A stretch of DNA of 64,000 bases from Incurvaria masculella (lineage: Eukaryota > Arthropoda > Insecta > Lepidoptera > Incurvariidae). The notes under the pieces were generated by a model that was given only the letters and a program-made list of their open reading frames with translations, searched no databases and was not told the origin of the DNA. This document shows, one piece after another, positions 42,561-63,618 of the stretch. The DNA is taken from the NCBI GenBank assembly GCA_946894095.1, contig OX335659.1, positions 9,943,501-10,007,500 of the forward strand, given 5' to 3'. The stretch's first letter is position 1; each line of letters begins with the position of its first letter. Both the position numbers and the translations under genes were made by a program.

Positions 42561-43487
42561 CAGCGGGAGCACAAATGATTTTATCTGGCCGACAAACTTA
42601 CGTACATAGTCTTTATCTTGTGTGCGCGACACTTGTCGCCAACTGATAGCATAAACAATGTTATGTCGAGTGAGGTTGTCAAAATAAACCCACACCATAG
42701 ACAAATCTCGACAAAGAATAAATTTTGTCCATTTGTTGAAGCTCAAATAAATTTAATCCTACTAATTTGACGTTTGTTGAGGATAATTTTGTCACCACCA
42801 CCGGGAGGGTGTGTTAAATCCTAGAAGGAGGTGTTTGTTCGTGTTACGAATATGTGCGTATGTAGTGGCGATGGCACAGGCGTTTCTTAACGTTTTCATG
42901 GTTCAAAGACATGGGAAAAGCGGTAATAAGAGCGAAAGATGGATGGGTTTGTTTGGGCAAAGACGTTTCCATTCCATCCTTTACTTTCCATTGTAGGAAG
43001 TAATCAGGCGGAACGGCTTAGAGCAACGCTCCAGCTGAACGGGAAAACGAAAAAAGTGCAGAGATTAACGTCACATTGACATTAGATAAACTACAATCCT
43101 TCTAATCTAACAACGCAAATGCGCTAAACCAACCAATGTTTATCTAAATTCATTAAAACGTACTTAATTGTGCATCTATACGAAATTCAATTCGAAATAA
43201 CTTAGGTGTAGGCGATTTGTAGGAAATGGCATTTTGTTCGCCGCTATTCTGTAAAACGCTATTTCTTGCTCCTTGCACTGAATATCATGGAGCAGTCTGC
43301 GCGAACACAGCCAGGGTCGGGAGGTTTAAAGTGACAGTCCTTGTGGACAAAACGGTGGGTGTTGCCACTCGATCTCGATAAGTTAATCGAGCTCCCCATT
43401 TGTGATATCACAGTGGACAAAAATCCTCGACAAAATTTCTTATCCCTCTAGCTCGACAAGTGTCCACTTTCATTTGTGCTCCCGCTG
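42561..43487. mobile_element. Non-autonomous DNA transposon with 18-bp inverted ends
   Basis: The ends are exact inverted repeats: cagcgggagcacaaatga at the left and tcatttgtgctcccgctg at the right. CAG follows the right end and precedes the left end, a possible 3-bp target duplication. The 927-bp interior has no coding capacity and contains inverted internal strings around tcgacaa and ttgtcga. The superfamily is not assigned. Confidence 0.8.
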
Positions 43488-44560
43488 CAGAGCACCATAT
43501 ACAACAACGGGCTTGTATAACACTAACAACCTAGGTTAAAATCCTAGGTCTAATAAATACTAGTGACACTGTTTCGCATCTGAAATGCTGGAATATTCTA
43601 ACCTAACATGAGATAGTAGACACCACCAATATTATGTAACTTGACAGGAATGAGGTTTGCTGAAGCATCCTTCAATATATGTAGAACCACCGGAAACCAT
43701 CTTGAATATGGCAGATTCAGAAAAACAAAAACTATTGTGCTCAGGACAATACTAATAAATATTTTTTTTAAATCTTATCACTTTGAATGAGCCATTGCGT
43801 GACTTTAATTTACCACCTTGTACAAATGTTACATTAACTTTACATCACCAACTGTAGTAAGGGTGTCGTGTGATGTTTGTTCAAGTAAGTTTGTTTTTCC
43901 ATTATACCTACTTATTGCTTTTATATTTAGAGAAATATTACATTCATATGTTCAAGCAATTTTCGATTTTACTACTGGGGAATGTTATTTTATGTCCAAG
44001 TTATTCTTTGTCATATTTATGAAGCCATTACCAGCGTGCACTATAAATTGGTTTAGCCATAATTTTATGACCAATTTGATCGGAAAATGCTCGGTCTTAT
44101 TGATGTTTTGTATAAGTCAGCACTTAAAACCAACAATAAAAAATCCACAATTCTTATGATCATAAAAAAGGGGATTACATGATTATGGTTGACATTTAGT
44201 GTTTAAATTAAATTGTCGCTCTGACTGTTTCATATAATTATTTTAAGTTGGTCGAAGGTGCTTATGTTATTCGTGTAGATAGAGTGTACATATTTATTGA
44301 TAAAGATAATAATAAATAAAATTATTAATAAAAAATGTACAGTTTGTGTTGAATTTACTTAAAACTGTAAATGCAGCTTTAGGTTTGAATTTTAGGAAAT
44401 ACCAGTCTAACGAGGGCAAAAGTGAGCTGCCCAGACAGTTGCGGTAGAGTACCCATTCAATGACAATAATGAGGGTCATAGGCTTTTAGTAAACACACGT
44501 GGCATAGGCGACGATGTATGTGTAGGTACAGGTACAGGCTTTTATTTCGGCATCTACACC
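43488..44560. other. Intergenic, nothing recognised
   Basis: AT-rich. The 113-codon open frame at 43818-44159 lacks recognisable motifs and is treated as chance. Confidence 0.45.
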
Positions 44561-44574
44561 ACTTTAATCCCCGG

Positions 44575-44750
44575 CCTGTTCATGCATCACTTTCTTCCTC
44601 TTTCTGGGTTGAAATTCTTGTCACAAATTCCAGTTGTTTAATGGTTTTGAATCCATGTAAAAGTTTAAGTAACCTTCTCCTACTAGGTAAGGTAGAGTTA
44701 GGGCTTAGTCCGCCCACTTTGGCACGATTTTGTTGGATGAATAGATGATC
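44575..44750 (+). repeat. tRNA-derived SINE fragment
   Basis: It contains ttcatgcatcactttcttcc, aatccatgtaaaagtttaag and a decayed rest of the body. Confidence 0.6.
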
Positions 44751-44967
44751 AATTCGAATACCATGGGTCTAGGCCGAAAGCTTCTAGTGATTTGACCTTG
44801 TTTCTTTTTGCCATTGTTTGTAAAACGGGCAAATAAATGATATTTTCATTTCATTTTCATTTAATAATTAAAATCAATCATGATCGAAAAACAAAAACAG
44901 TGGCACTGCTCCTAAATAATAGAGGATTTAGTTATACACAGGTTAGTTACTGACAACAAACTTATTA

Positions 44968-47900
44968 TTATTTATAAAATCCGCACATATCATCGGAGCT
45001 ATCGCTGGTGTCGCGCGGCTGCGCGGAGACCCGCCGCCCGAAGGTCACCCAGTCGACGACGCGCGCGCCGCGCCGCCGCTCACCGCGCAGCAGCCGGCCG
45101 CGCTCCCCCGCGCGCCCCGCTCCGCCCGCCGCACCCGCCCGCAGCAGGTACGCCTCGCACGCGATTCGGTGCCCGTAATGGAGGCCGCTCGCGTACGCCG
45201 TCTGCAGGTATCTCGCAGCAGCGCACTGCATTATCTGAACGTGCGACAGTGGGGAAGAGAACTGCTTATTTATCGCGACAGGTGGCGTCTAAGCGAGCTC
45301 ACCTTAAAAGATCTGTCAAAGCTGTCAGACGCCATACAAAATAAATCGGAATAAATTAAAAAATATAATTTACTCAACCTACGTAATTAAAATTACTAAA
45401 TTTTCTCGTTATTATTCTGAAAATTATTTGTTACAAATTTATCTATTCAAAATTAAGTCGTAGGAAAGAAATAACAATAACATAACCTATAATATTTCCT
45501 TCAAAGCTTTAAAGTTAGAAGATAAACAAAAGCTCTTCTTTCCTCCAAATCTTATTCTAACTGCACCGTGAAGTTCATCTTGCATCTAAAAACTCATAAA
45601 CTATTGAAAGGGATGACAGTTTTGTCATTTTGTAATAGTCGCTTGTGCGACACCTACAATGAGCTTTGAGTTTTTTCCCCACTTACTGAAGAGTTACACT
45701 TATTCTGAAGAGAATTACAAATTCATAACTGAACAAAACAGACTTACTTTTCAATCTCATAGTGACGATTATGGTAGACCCTCTCTTACAGAACATTTAA
45801 ATTATTTTGTTTCATATAAGGTTTTCTACAAGGATTTTTGGGTTGATTAATGATTGCTAAGAATGTAGGTATGAGATTTTTTTGTTACATTTAAATTTTT
45901 GAGAAATTTAAGCAGTACATTCTTCCCAGTATTGTAGACAACTTTTGCGAAGAAACTGTGCATCTATTGGTAATCTGGTCATGTGTAGCTGCACACTCCC
46001 TCTTGTGTCGCGCGCCGCCGTCTCCACTCTACGTGGATCGGAGGTCGACTTCGACAAAAGAGGAAGTGTGCAGCTACAAAAAACCACATTTCTCTAATTT
46101 ATGCATTACAGAAATAATATTTGAATAAGATATTTCCAGTAGTTTTTGAGATATGGTAGATTTTTTTGTATTTGGCGAGTATGGAACCATTTTCTGTGTA
46201 TGGTCCAAGATGCACTTGACTATTTTATTTTGAAGTGGAGGCACAGAATGTAGCATCATGCCGTTACAGCACACCATCCAAGGTCTTGAATCATTGTTAT
46301 TGAAATTCAACGTCGCCTACCTTTAGCTAAACATTAGTAGATACTGATTCGTTTGACCCCCACAGACGAGGTGTGACGTATGGGGTCAAGTTCTATACTG
46401 TCTAGCTATTTTTGAACCTTTCACGTTTCCAATCTCGATTGAAGCACAATTCTAATATATTCTAAAATATGTGTTACCCATACATGAAGATCTTCATTCA
46501 TGTTCTACATAATTTCATTAATCGAATGTAAGATCTCTATATATATTCTTAGCTCACCATTGCAACAATAATCAAAGCCATCACTGTTATAAACCTCCAA
46601 GATACTTTGGTCATTTCCTTTACCAGCTTCTCTTCACAGCCAAATGACCAGATTGTCAGCTGTTTCTGAAAATAATTTTTTTCTTTAACCATCAAACATC
46701 AGCACTAATTTTCGGTCTTAGAGTATTCGACGGTTGACCATTGTTGTTTTGAACATTAAACCGAGCGGCAGCCCTCGAACACGAATGACGCTCAGCATCT
46801 AAAATCGAATGAGACTCTTCAGATTCTTTGGATTCTATTGTTCACGGCTCAAGCTCTACAAGACACTCTCTTTCTCTTTTTGAGTCGGATAAGTGCATTT
46901 CGTCATTTATACGAGCTGCTCCAATCGGTTTCCATGTAAAACTGTAGGTTGCCTACTAGGTAGTGAGTTGAGCTTAGGCCCCAGGTACCTCCGCATTGGT
47001 TCAAAGATCTTCGTAGCGGGAACGACATGTTGCCCGTGTCTTCCATCCATTTCAATGTAGCAGGCAATCCGCCGACGTACCAAAGTAGTCGATATTGGAC
47101 ACCAGGTGGCTAAGCTCAAGTGGCAGTGGGCTGGTCACGTCAGCCGAAGAGACGACGACCGTTGAAGTAACCGTGTCCTACACTGGCGGCCGTGGACAGG
47201 AAAATAGAGTGTGGGAAGAACACCCGCCAGGTGGGACGACGACATCAAGTTTGTCGGCGGAAAGAAGTGGTTCCGTATCGCTGAGGGCCGGGAGGACTGA
47301 AGGAAAATTGGAGAGACGTATGTCCAGCAGTGGACGCAGACACGTTGACTGACTGACTGACTGACATGGCCAGTTAAATAAAAAACCATACCATCTGGTA
47401 ACTAAGAAAGAGGACAATTTTACTCGGTTCTAAAACCTGAAGTGACTTGCATTCTCAATGAAAATTGCACAATTATCTCTAAGCTATGTAGCCATGGTTT
47501 TCGACACTAAAGATTTTACCACTAGGCTAAGAGCGTTTTTACCACCTCTCGATAAAGTTCTCATTAGCTATCGAGCGCATAAAAGTAAGTACCCTGTAAA
47601 TCTCTTGAATATTATTCGGAGATTTTTTATTATAAAATAGATAAGATACTGTAATTTCGGATCAGTCGATAGTTTTAGTAACCAAGTTACCCTTATAGTA
47701 ATATGCGTTTTGGCACATCTGGCATATTGACGAAGCTTGGACTTTGTAGGTTACATATACGATAGCTAATTACAATTATAGAATGATGGTAAAATAGTGC
47801 AATAATTGTATGGTTGTCCGAGGGACGTACCTCAGGATTGTACCTGTATATAGTCCCAGTCTGCATAACTCCGTGGTGGACGCATGGCCACATCACGTCC

Positions 47901-50900
47901 ATGGAGCAGCAGCTGAATGGAACGTTGTCCGCCACAAACTTGTTGCTTCTGCAAACCGACCCACAACCGATCCTGTCACTGTCTTGTTTTATAAAGTTTT
48001 ACAAAAATTTTGCCAGCACAGCAGATGTTTTGCAAAATTTACTTTATTGGGCCTATTTTACAGCGTCGATTCCTAACATCACACTTGGTGTATGATGGTT
48101 GCCTTATTTGCGTGTGGATAGTTATAATTGACTAATATAAATAATATTGTTACTATCGCGTGGCCCCTAGCTTAGAGGTTAACGTCAGTGGCCTCTGGTG
48201 TCAATGAACACGGTTTCAAACCCGGGTGTGTGCCGAGATGAAAAGGACATTTTGATTAAGATTACAATTATACACGGTGTTAATATTTTTCGCGACATTT
48301 CTATTTTTATACCGATTATTTAACTATTTCGTATACTGATCATTTTGTGGTATTTATAAATTAAATCTAAAACAGTAAAAAAAAATCCAAACTTTTACCT
48401 CAGCGACAATTTACCTTTGGAATGTTGTAAGCACGCCATGTATACGCGCCACTGCCAATTTACGAATTTGCTGTCTCGCAGCTGACTGCGCGCCGCCGCC
48501 AATTTTATCGCGTCGATCCGAATGTAAATTTTCACATTTATTTTAAAAAATGTCCTACTGTAGAACTTTTTGTTGATGCATTGCGATTCCTATTACGATA
48601 TACTATGTTTTCATACTAGTATTAGAAATCGAAAATCTTAAAACAAAAGCTCAAAACAACAAAAATCCTTCTTTTTCGGAATCAGTATGCAACCCAAAAT
48701 AACCCCCTTTTCGGGAATATCGCGAACTTGTTTAACACCCTGTATTGTAATGTTGTATTGGTTTAGTTACCTTTAAAACAAAATATTTTTATTTGACAGC
48801 GCCATCTAACGGTGCAAACTTTTAATCCCTAATTACAACAAAACTATTATATCTGAAATTGATATTGGACATTTAAAAATAGTTCGTGGCTCAAAGTACC
48901 ATTTTTTGCGTATGCATACTAAACACTTCGTATGGGTCTGAACACCTTTCAGATTGCAATCAATTATTTTCCAAATTTTCAGGAAACTGGCCCCATGTGT
49001 TTTTTTTAAGTAATTGCGGGCGTTTTGAACCACTATCAGATTCCAATGGTTCCATTTTACGAAATATTGGGGTGTTCAAGGGGCCTGGAAACATCATAAA
49101 TTGAGTATTGCATAAATGTAAATTATTATTAAAATATTTTCGGATAGACAGAAATGATCTGAATCAGAAATCAGTTGATATCTGACTGGACAACGTGTCG
49201 AAAGTCCTCCAGGCTGCGCCGCGAGCCCTAAGGAAGTCCCCAATGGGGTGGACGAAACGTGGACTTTAACGAGTAAGCGATAATCATAACACTGTCTATT
49301 TATTTATTTATTTATTTTAGACAGGCAGCCTCTCCGAAATCTCCTCTCGAATCCGAAAAAAAATTAACAATAATGTGTAACAGTGAAAGTCTAAATAAAC
49401 GTAGATGTTAATTATTTGTAAATTCACAGTCGACATTCCAAAAATAAGAACCCACCGATCCTCTAGATCCTTTATCTATAGGGTCGGTAAACAATGGAAT
49501 GAACTCCCTTCCGAGGTATTTCCCCCAAATTACGACCTGGGGTCCTTCAAACGTGGTGTGAAGAAGCAGCTGGCCGGCCGGCATGGTTTTTGCAGCCCCC
49601 CCGAATGTTCGAAAACCCATGGGCGTCGTCGGGCACCTTTATAGGTCCTGGCGTACGTCCCCTGAACTAACATTATGTAATTCTTACGCGAGGGGCGTAT
49701 CTATGGGGAGAAGGTGTGCCCAGGGAATGTAGAACCACTCCTCGTAGGAGACGCGTCCGCAGCAGTGGAAGCGGGTCTGCAGCTTGTCAATGGCGATCTT
49801 GGAGGGCAGGTGCGAGGCGTACTTCAACATCGCCTGGCTGATGCCGTCTTTTATCTTAGCTAGGATTAGTTGAGGAATGGTTAGGATGATTATGAAACTG
49901 AGAAGCTACAGAATTACAAAAAAAACTGGCCAAGTGCGAGTCGGACTTGCACAAGAAGGGTTCCGTACCATCGTAAAAGATTTATTACAAAAAAATCAAG
50001 TTTTTGTATGGGGGCCCCTTTAATTTTAATTATTTTTTAATCTTACCTATTTGTTGTTATAGTTTTTATAGTTATAATTTTGATTTGATACAATTTCGTA
50101 TCAATAATGACGAGGGCTCTATACACCCGAATTTTATTTTATTTTAGTTAAGCATTATTAGTTTCTCGGTATTGGTCAAAATCTCATATAGGAATCTTTT
50201 ATTACTTTATTGATAGGGATGCTCTCAAACCATTATACTCTTAATTGTCTGTAGGTGGTAGCATTTAAAGGGATATGTAACTATGTGATCAGCTGACAGT
50301 AGTAGTTTATGACAAAACTCATAGTATTAAAACCTAATGTGCAAGTGTTTCACAGTGTTGTGTTGCCACTGGAGCAGTGCATCGCTTAAAGGTCCTTGCT
50401 TACGGTGACGCTTGGCTCAGGTTATCTCTTTCCCTAAAATATGGTTGAAAGAGGTAATGGCTGTGCCCGGCGTGATGCTCGTGAACGGGTGCTGTTTGTG
50501 GGGACTGGCCTGCTCCAATTGGCAACATATTAGTTGGAGGGGATTGTCTTTGCAAATAAAATGATATTTGTCATGAACTGTTGCATACGGCATGGATTGT
50601 AAATTTTGTGTATTCATGTGAATTTAGTGTTTTACCTATGTTTTTGTTAAAATAATTGACAAACACTTTTGTAAACTTAGACTAAGTGGACGTTGAAAAA
50701 AAAAACAGCGGAGTTTCTTTCCAGTTCTTCTTCGCTGTGTTTTGTTTTGCTGAACTGGCCAATGCTAAAATATGACAAATCCGAGTGCAGTGTACTGTCT
50801 ATGGATGATGAATAAACAATACAATACAATAGCGGCAAAATAAATAACACTCTGTGAAAGTTTCAGCCGTCTATCTGTTATGGTTATTGAGATACAGCCC

Positions 50901-53431
50901 TGTGACAGACGGACGGACGGACAGCGGAGGCTTAGTAATAGGGTTCCGTTTTCACCCTTTGGGTATGGAACCCTAAAGGACCTTCTCTTTATGAAAACGG
51001 CTACCATTGAACTGGATGGAAAATACTGACAATTTTTCATTACCGCTTCAACCATAGTTTGTGCGGGCAGGCGTAACCCTAGTAGGGTAAGGAAACCTAC
51101 AGTTTTACATGGGTTCCGAAACATGGAACAGCTCGCATTCGTAACGAAATGCACTTATCCAACTCAGAAAGCAAAAGAAAGTGGTGCATGACCAGAGCGA
51201 CGGTTTGAACCGAGACTTCTAGCATCAAAGGCAAGTTCCCTAGCCACTACATCACGAGCTGTAGGGTTTCTCTGCGTTCTATCGTCTCTACCATGTTTAA
51301 GCTCTTCGGAGCTGCATAACGCCATCCCTTACTGTCTTCGCTCAACGCGGACCAGGCAGGGAATGCATCAATTCTCTGTCGACGGTTCCAAAATAAAAAC
51401 CGGTCCTCTAGATAAATTATCGGTAGGGTCGGTAATTCCCAATGGCAAGGTATTTCCCCCAAATGACAACCTGGGGTAGTTTAACATGGTGTGAAGAAGC
51501 ACCTGTTAGTTAGCCTCGGAACAAAGTTAGTCACCCGCTGCAGCCAGTTAGGTACCCTGAAACCGAATACTTGATTTTCAGGAGCAAGAAACAGCACCTG
51601 TGCTTATAAGGATGCTTGTATTGGTGAGTGCATATGTGTCAATGTTGTCTAAAACATGTTCTTACATCAAAATGTTTCGGTATGAGCCTTTACTACAATC
51701 GTACCAACCTCGTACGATAGAAGTCTGTAAAGCAGCGTAGAATATAACAAATAGGTACATCGTTATAATAAACATCAAAGCCCATGTGTAATATAGAAGT
51801 CCCTTGGTCACATTCGCTTCTGCTTTAGATAGGCCTGCTTTAAACAGTTGGCACAGTCCATACAACTGAAAAAACATTTCAAGACTATTATAAAAAAGAC
51901 ATGTTTAACATATAATTGGTTGCATCTATTATCATATAGTTAAGTCCTTCTTGAAAACAGCAGGTTGAAAGTCTGATGAAATGGTACTAACCCATAGATA
52001 CTTCGGTCTTTCTTGTTATGACAAGGTTCCAATAGTGCTTACATCAGAAATTTAGCAATAAATCATTACCTACACGGTTTATATACTAGGTTGGTATTTA
52101 ACGTTAGCAATACTTTAACAATGTGATTTTATGTGCACAATGAAATGACAATATAATTTCGCAATGAAATGTGTTCACCTACCAAGCCAACTGGGGACTA
52201 ATCTTGTTCCAAACTTTGTTTCAAAGATAATAAAATCTGATTAATGTCACTACATATGCACCTATTACATAAGCTCCATTATTGTTATAAAAACAAGAAG
52301 TTCAATCGTTCCACAGAGCCAGACAGAGTTAAAAACAGTAACTCTAATAACCCCAATCCATTTTATAAACAAGAAATTCTGCATTACTTGACTTTGAAGA
52401 CAGCATATGTTTTTGTTAGGATGACAAACCAGCCTGGGTGGCTGTGCCGAGGGACCAAAGGTGCCCGGAGAGTTAAATACACCTTACTTCGAGATATTAT
52501 ACTCGGCTAGGCACCATGCCAGCCGACAAAGCTGTAGCAAAGTTTTTCTGTGAGCTGGTATTCCCCGGCTGTTTAAAGAGTTCCCTTCATTGCTAAAAAT
52601 ACCTAGAAATCCTTAAATTAAGGTGGCCATTACCGGGGGGACTAACTCATTAGCGGGCACGTTATAAAACCGTGTGCGATTGCGCTCTGGAACCTTCTCT
52701 GTTTCAAAGAGAAAATACAGGCCCTTGATGAGGTGGATGTATGTCCACATGCAGACAATGCGCATAGTGTTTGATTTGGTAAGATTTATGAAAAAAATAA
52801 TTACAAAACGACTTATAGCTAGAAGTAAATTACGACCGCTGTAGTAAAAAATCAAACAATAACTAAATTGATTATAAATAGTCATGAAACAACTGATTGA
52901 ACATGAATAAACAGATTAGTCTGATGACTAATCTTTTTAGGATTTTTTTATTTTATAGCTGAGTAATCCACCTCCAAAGTTATTGTATAAAACGCAAGAA
53001 AAAATCGAACTTTCGGACCTTATAACTTAGAAACCAAACACTATTTTCCAATGCCAATGGTCATCAGACGTCTAATTCGATCAAGTAAAGCTGTTTTGAG
53101 TATAATTTTGGATTTGTGACAAGATGATCGCATGCGCATGATTTTCTTTCCACGTTTGTATGGGGAGTTGAGCAGGAAGGCCCACCTTAAGTTTCAGTAT
53201 ATAAAATTGATGTGTACACACTTGCACCACCACCGCAACAATTGAGCCGCAGGCAATGATAACGGGAATGGCGTTGCCGTCCGGCCAGCTAATGAGATCG
53301 AGCAGAGCACCCTCTTCCCCCCGCACGCTCTCCGACGTGTTCACCAGCCACACCAAGTAGAAGATTACCACGGGCATGCATGCCATGTGCAGCAAACGGA
53401 TATTGTTGAACAGGCCCCAGGTTATTTGCAT
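44968..53431 (-). CDS. Peripherin/RDS-like tetraspanin, six exons, 343 aa
   Basis: Exons in transcript order: 53431-53222, 51865-51709, 49859-49688, 47948-47831, 46665-46558 and 45234-44968. All junctions are GT-AG and phase-consistent, and 1032 nt are open. Four membrane segments are visible: about residues 14-31, 54-70, 99-115 and in exon 5 (WRFITVMALIIVAM). The large extracellular loop has the tetraspanin CCG (155-157, FHCCGRVSYEEWF), VPFSCC, PC and FGC cysteines. RYLQTAY after the fourth segment resembles the same region of vertebrate peripherin-2, which is also about 346 aa long. Only six loop cysteines are seen; the extra unpaired cysteine used by peripherin-2 for covalent oligomers is absent. 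The C-terminal tail is very GC-rich and arginine/glycine-rich. The upstream start is not proven. Role inferred: organising membrane microdomains, possibly in photoreceptors. Confidence 0.85.
45984..46078. repeat. 95-bp hairpin-forming inverted repeat
   Basis: tgtagctgcacactccctct at the left pairs with agaggaagtgtgcagctaca at the right, leaving a GC-rich loop. It lies in the last intron of the tetraspanin gene. It could be a tiny MITE or a structured RNA element. Confidence 0.8.
46865..47065 (+). repeat. tRNA-derived SINE fragment
   Basis: Shows ctttctctttttgagtcgga, ccatgtaaaactgtaggttg and cccgtgtcttccatccattt, then runs directly into an RTE fragment. Confidence 0.7.
47066..47375 (+). mobile_element. 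RTE-type LINE C-terminal fragment
   Basis: The same family as 2411-2975. The strings tcgatattggacacc, ctcaagtggcagtgggctgg and aagagacgacgaccgttg are shared, and the copy ends in a (GACT)n-like tail. Stops interrupt the frame. Confidence 0.82.
48165..48245 (+). repeat. Possible tRNA-like pol III promoter remnant
   Basis: It has an A-box-like tggcccctagcttagagg and a B-box-like ggtttcaaaccc. It does not match the SINE body seen elsewhere and does not fold into a convincing tRNA. Confidence 0.35.
48246..49400. other. Tetraspanin intron 3, nothing recognised
   Basis: Apart from a (TTTA)n tract at 49301-49315, no feature is supported. Confidence 0.4.
49401..49650 (+). mobile_element. LINE C-terminal tail, family L
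   Basis: An open stretch encoding RTHRSSRSFIYRVGKQWNEL, PPNYDLGSFKRGVKKQLAG and PECSKTHGRRRAP. This is the kind of C-terminal peptide found after the RT of lepidopteran non-LTR retrotransposons. Near-identical copy at 58547; decayed copies at 4600 (minus) and 51385. It is opposite in strand to the host gene, inside intron 3 of the tetraspanin. Confidence 0.75.
49921..50058 (+). repeat. Family A repeat, left half
   Basis: Starts ctggccaagtgcgagtcgg and breaks at ttgttgttatag. The right half resumes at 50829. Confidence 0.8.
50059..50828 (+). mobile_element. About 770-bp retroposed insertion into a family A repeat
   Basis: It splits one family A copy at ttgttatag|cggcaaaataaat. The insert ends in gatgaataaacaatacaata, a poly(A)-signal-like string and short tandem tail typical of LINE-mechanism insertions. 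A 4-bp target duplication (atag) is possible. No protein is recognised in it. Confidence 0.6.
50829..50975 (+). repeat. Family A repeat, right half
   Basis: Resumes at agcggcaaaataaat with a short three-unit (CGGA) tract and ends ggtatggaaccctaaag. Confidence 0.8.
51000..51240 (-). repeat. tRNA-derived SINE in tetraspanin intron 2
   Basis: Reverse orientation: actggatggaaaatactgac, acctacagttttacatggg and aagaaagtggtgcatgacc. Confidence 0.7.
51385..51505 (+). mobile_element. Decayed LINE tail, family L
   Basis: Shares ggtatttcccccaaat, acctggggt and gtgtgaagaagcacctg with the copies at 49401 and 58547, with deletions. Confidence 0.65.
52618..53190 (-). mobile_element. TTAA-flanked MITE, copy 3 of 4
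   Basis: TTAA on both sides (52618-52621 and 53187-53190), with the body in reverse orientation to the 5506 copy. Its right boundary lies only 31 bp from the exon-1 donor of the tetraspanin gene. Confidence 0.82.
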
Positions 53432-54913
53432 TGCGTTATATCCCAGGTTATTTTGACTGATCAGCTACCTTCAGTTTAATTAGTAAAACAAACGGTCTCT
53501 TGAACCCAGCGGATTATCTTTGCTGAATTTGCGTCAAAGTCAAGTTCATTTCACTTTAATTTCTGACATATTGTAAATACTGAAGTTAATTATATACGAA
53601 GCAGTAAATGCAGCAACAATAAAACAAAATTACAAACAATGACATCCATTTTGTAGTTTGCTAATGTTGCCAAATTCATAATTTAGCTTGAAATTTAAGG
53701 ATTACAATAATTAATGGATAGAAAACATTTTTTCATCGATGAAGCGGCACTAAACAAAAAAATATAATTTAACATTCAAGGAAAAAACGTAAATTCGATA
53801 TTTAATTTAAGAAGCATTGTTTTATCAGCCCCTGCCGTCTTTAGGTGGGTTGTTCTACTGCAAGTCGCGCGGGCGATGCGAGCGCTTCATAGCAATTAGC
53901 TCTGCTAAGTGCTACTGGACTTTTTAATGCGATCGTAGGTACGTCAGTAAACTATGTACATAAGTATTTTAACCAAAACATAGATAAATACACAAACATA
54001 CAATTACAAAAAACATAAAAACACACCTTACAATATTTGTAAAGTGATCGCAAAATGATCACAAATCATGCTCGTGTTTTTAATTCAGTTAAATGTCAAC
54101 CCTCAAAATAAATGCAAGATCCCGGCATGGCACATACCTGCTTTCTAACGGATTTGACTATTACTTATTTTGTAAGATTGGGCACTATTTCTGCAGTGAT
54201 TATTTAGCCATCCCTCAATGGAACACTAATTTTCCGAACATCCGACCCATCCCACCACACAGACGTCGCCCTCGTCACGTCCTGGTCGACCCAGAAGACG
54301 AGACGACCGTCCTCAACGCGGCCCTAGCACCGCCACCATGTCCTTCCCGCTCCCGTCACCGACTCAGGACGAGCAGGCCCCGCTGTACTTTCACCAGTTT
54401 CCGGCACGTCCCAGGTCGCTTCTCCCCGACACGCCCCGGCGCTTCACGCAACGTCCCTTAGTTGCATAACACACACCCACACACATTTTCAGGCTCGTGC
54501 GCCTTCTGCGCCCGCCAAGCGACCGGCTATCCTTTTTAACGCCGACAGGATAAAGGACATTATGGGGGTGTTTTAGTGGGTGGGTCTGGCCTCGGGTTAG
54601 GTTAGACTCGCCAACCAGTCCCACATAACCTGATTCCGGAATCAGGTATGCGTAAAGCATTTCACCTCCCCAGCCTCTTGCAGCTTCTGTTGGGCTACAA
54701 GGAGGTTCGAAAAAAACCACTAATTTTGGGGGTTCTAAGTATAGGTTACTGGCAACTTTATTTAAAACGTCAAAAACGTCAACTGTCATCGCTTCGCTAA
54801 TGTCATAACACTGAAGTCTAACCTATAAAACGGCCAATATTTCATTATTTTACGAAAATTTTAAGAAGTGTTCTGTATATGTTTATTTGCAGTTACTCCA
54901 TAACCTGCTCGGC
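53432..54913. promoter_or_regulatory. Divergent intergenic region between tetraspanin and PEX6
   Basis: The two genes are head-to-head, about 1.5 kb between first ATGs, so both promoters should lie here. No TATA box or other element can be named with confidence. About 54230-54690 is an unusual GC-richer block. It carries a short proline/arginine-rich open frame and ends in an 'aggttaggttagactcgcca' stretch and a palindrome; it looks like repeat sequence of unknown family. PEX6 codons are preceded by an acceptor-like ttatttgcag (54892), which suggests a 5' UTR intron. Confidence 0.45.
54628..54647. repeat. 20-bp perfect palindrome
   Basis: acctgattccggaatcaggt equals its own complement. It sits in the repeat-like block upstream of PEX6. 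Confidence 0.85.

Positions 54914-63618
<8,705 letters not shown>

Noticed and set aside
43818..44159. 113-codon open frame
   Set aside because: AT-rich sequence without motifs, neighbours or splice context; length is compatible with chance.
44968..45231. GC-rich minus-strand open frame as an isolated chance ORF
   Set aside because: First set aside as chance, then accepted as the last tetraspanin exon because the acceptor at 45235, the phase and the RYLQTAY sequence all fit.
54093..54461. Proline/arginine-rich open frame upstream of PEX6 as a gene
   Set aside because: Composition and the repeat-like sequence after it suggest part of an unknown repeat. No splice structure or conserved motif is seen.
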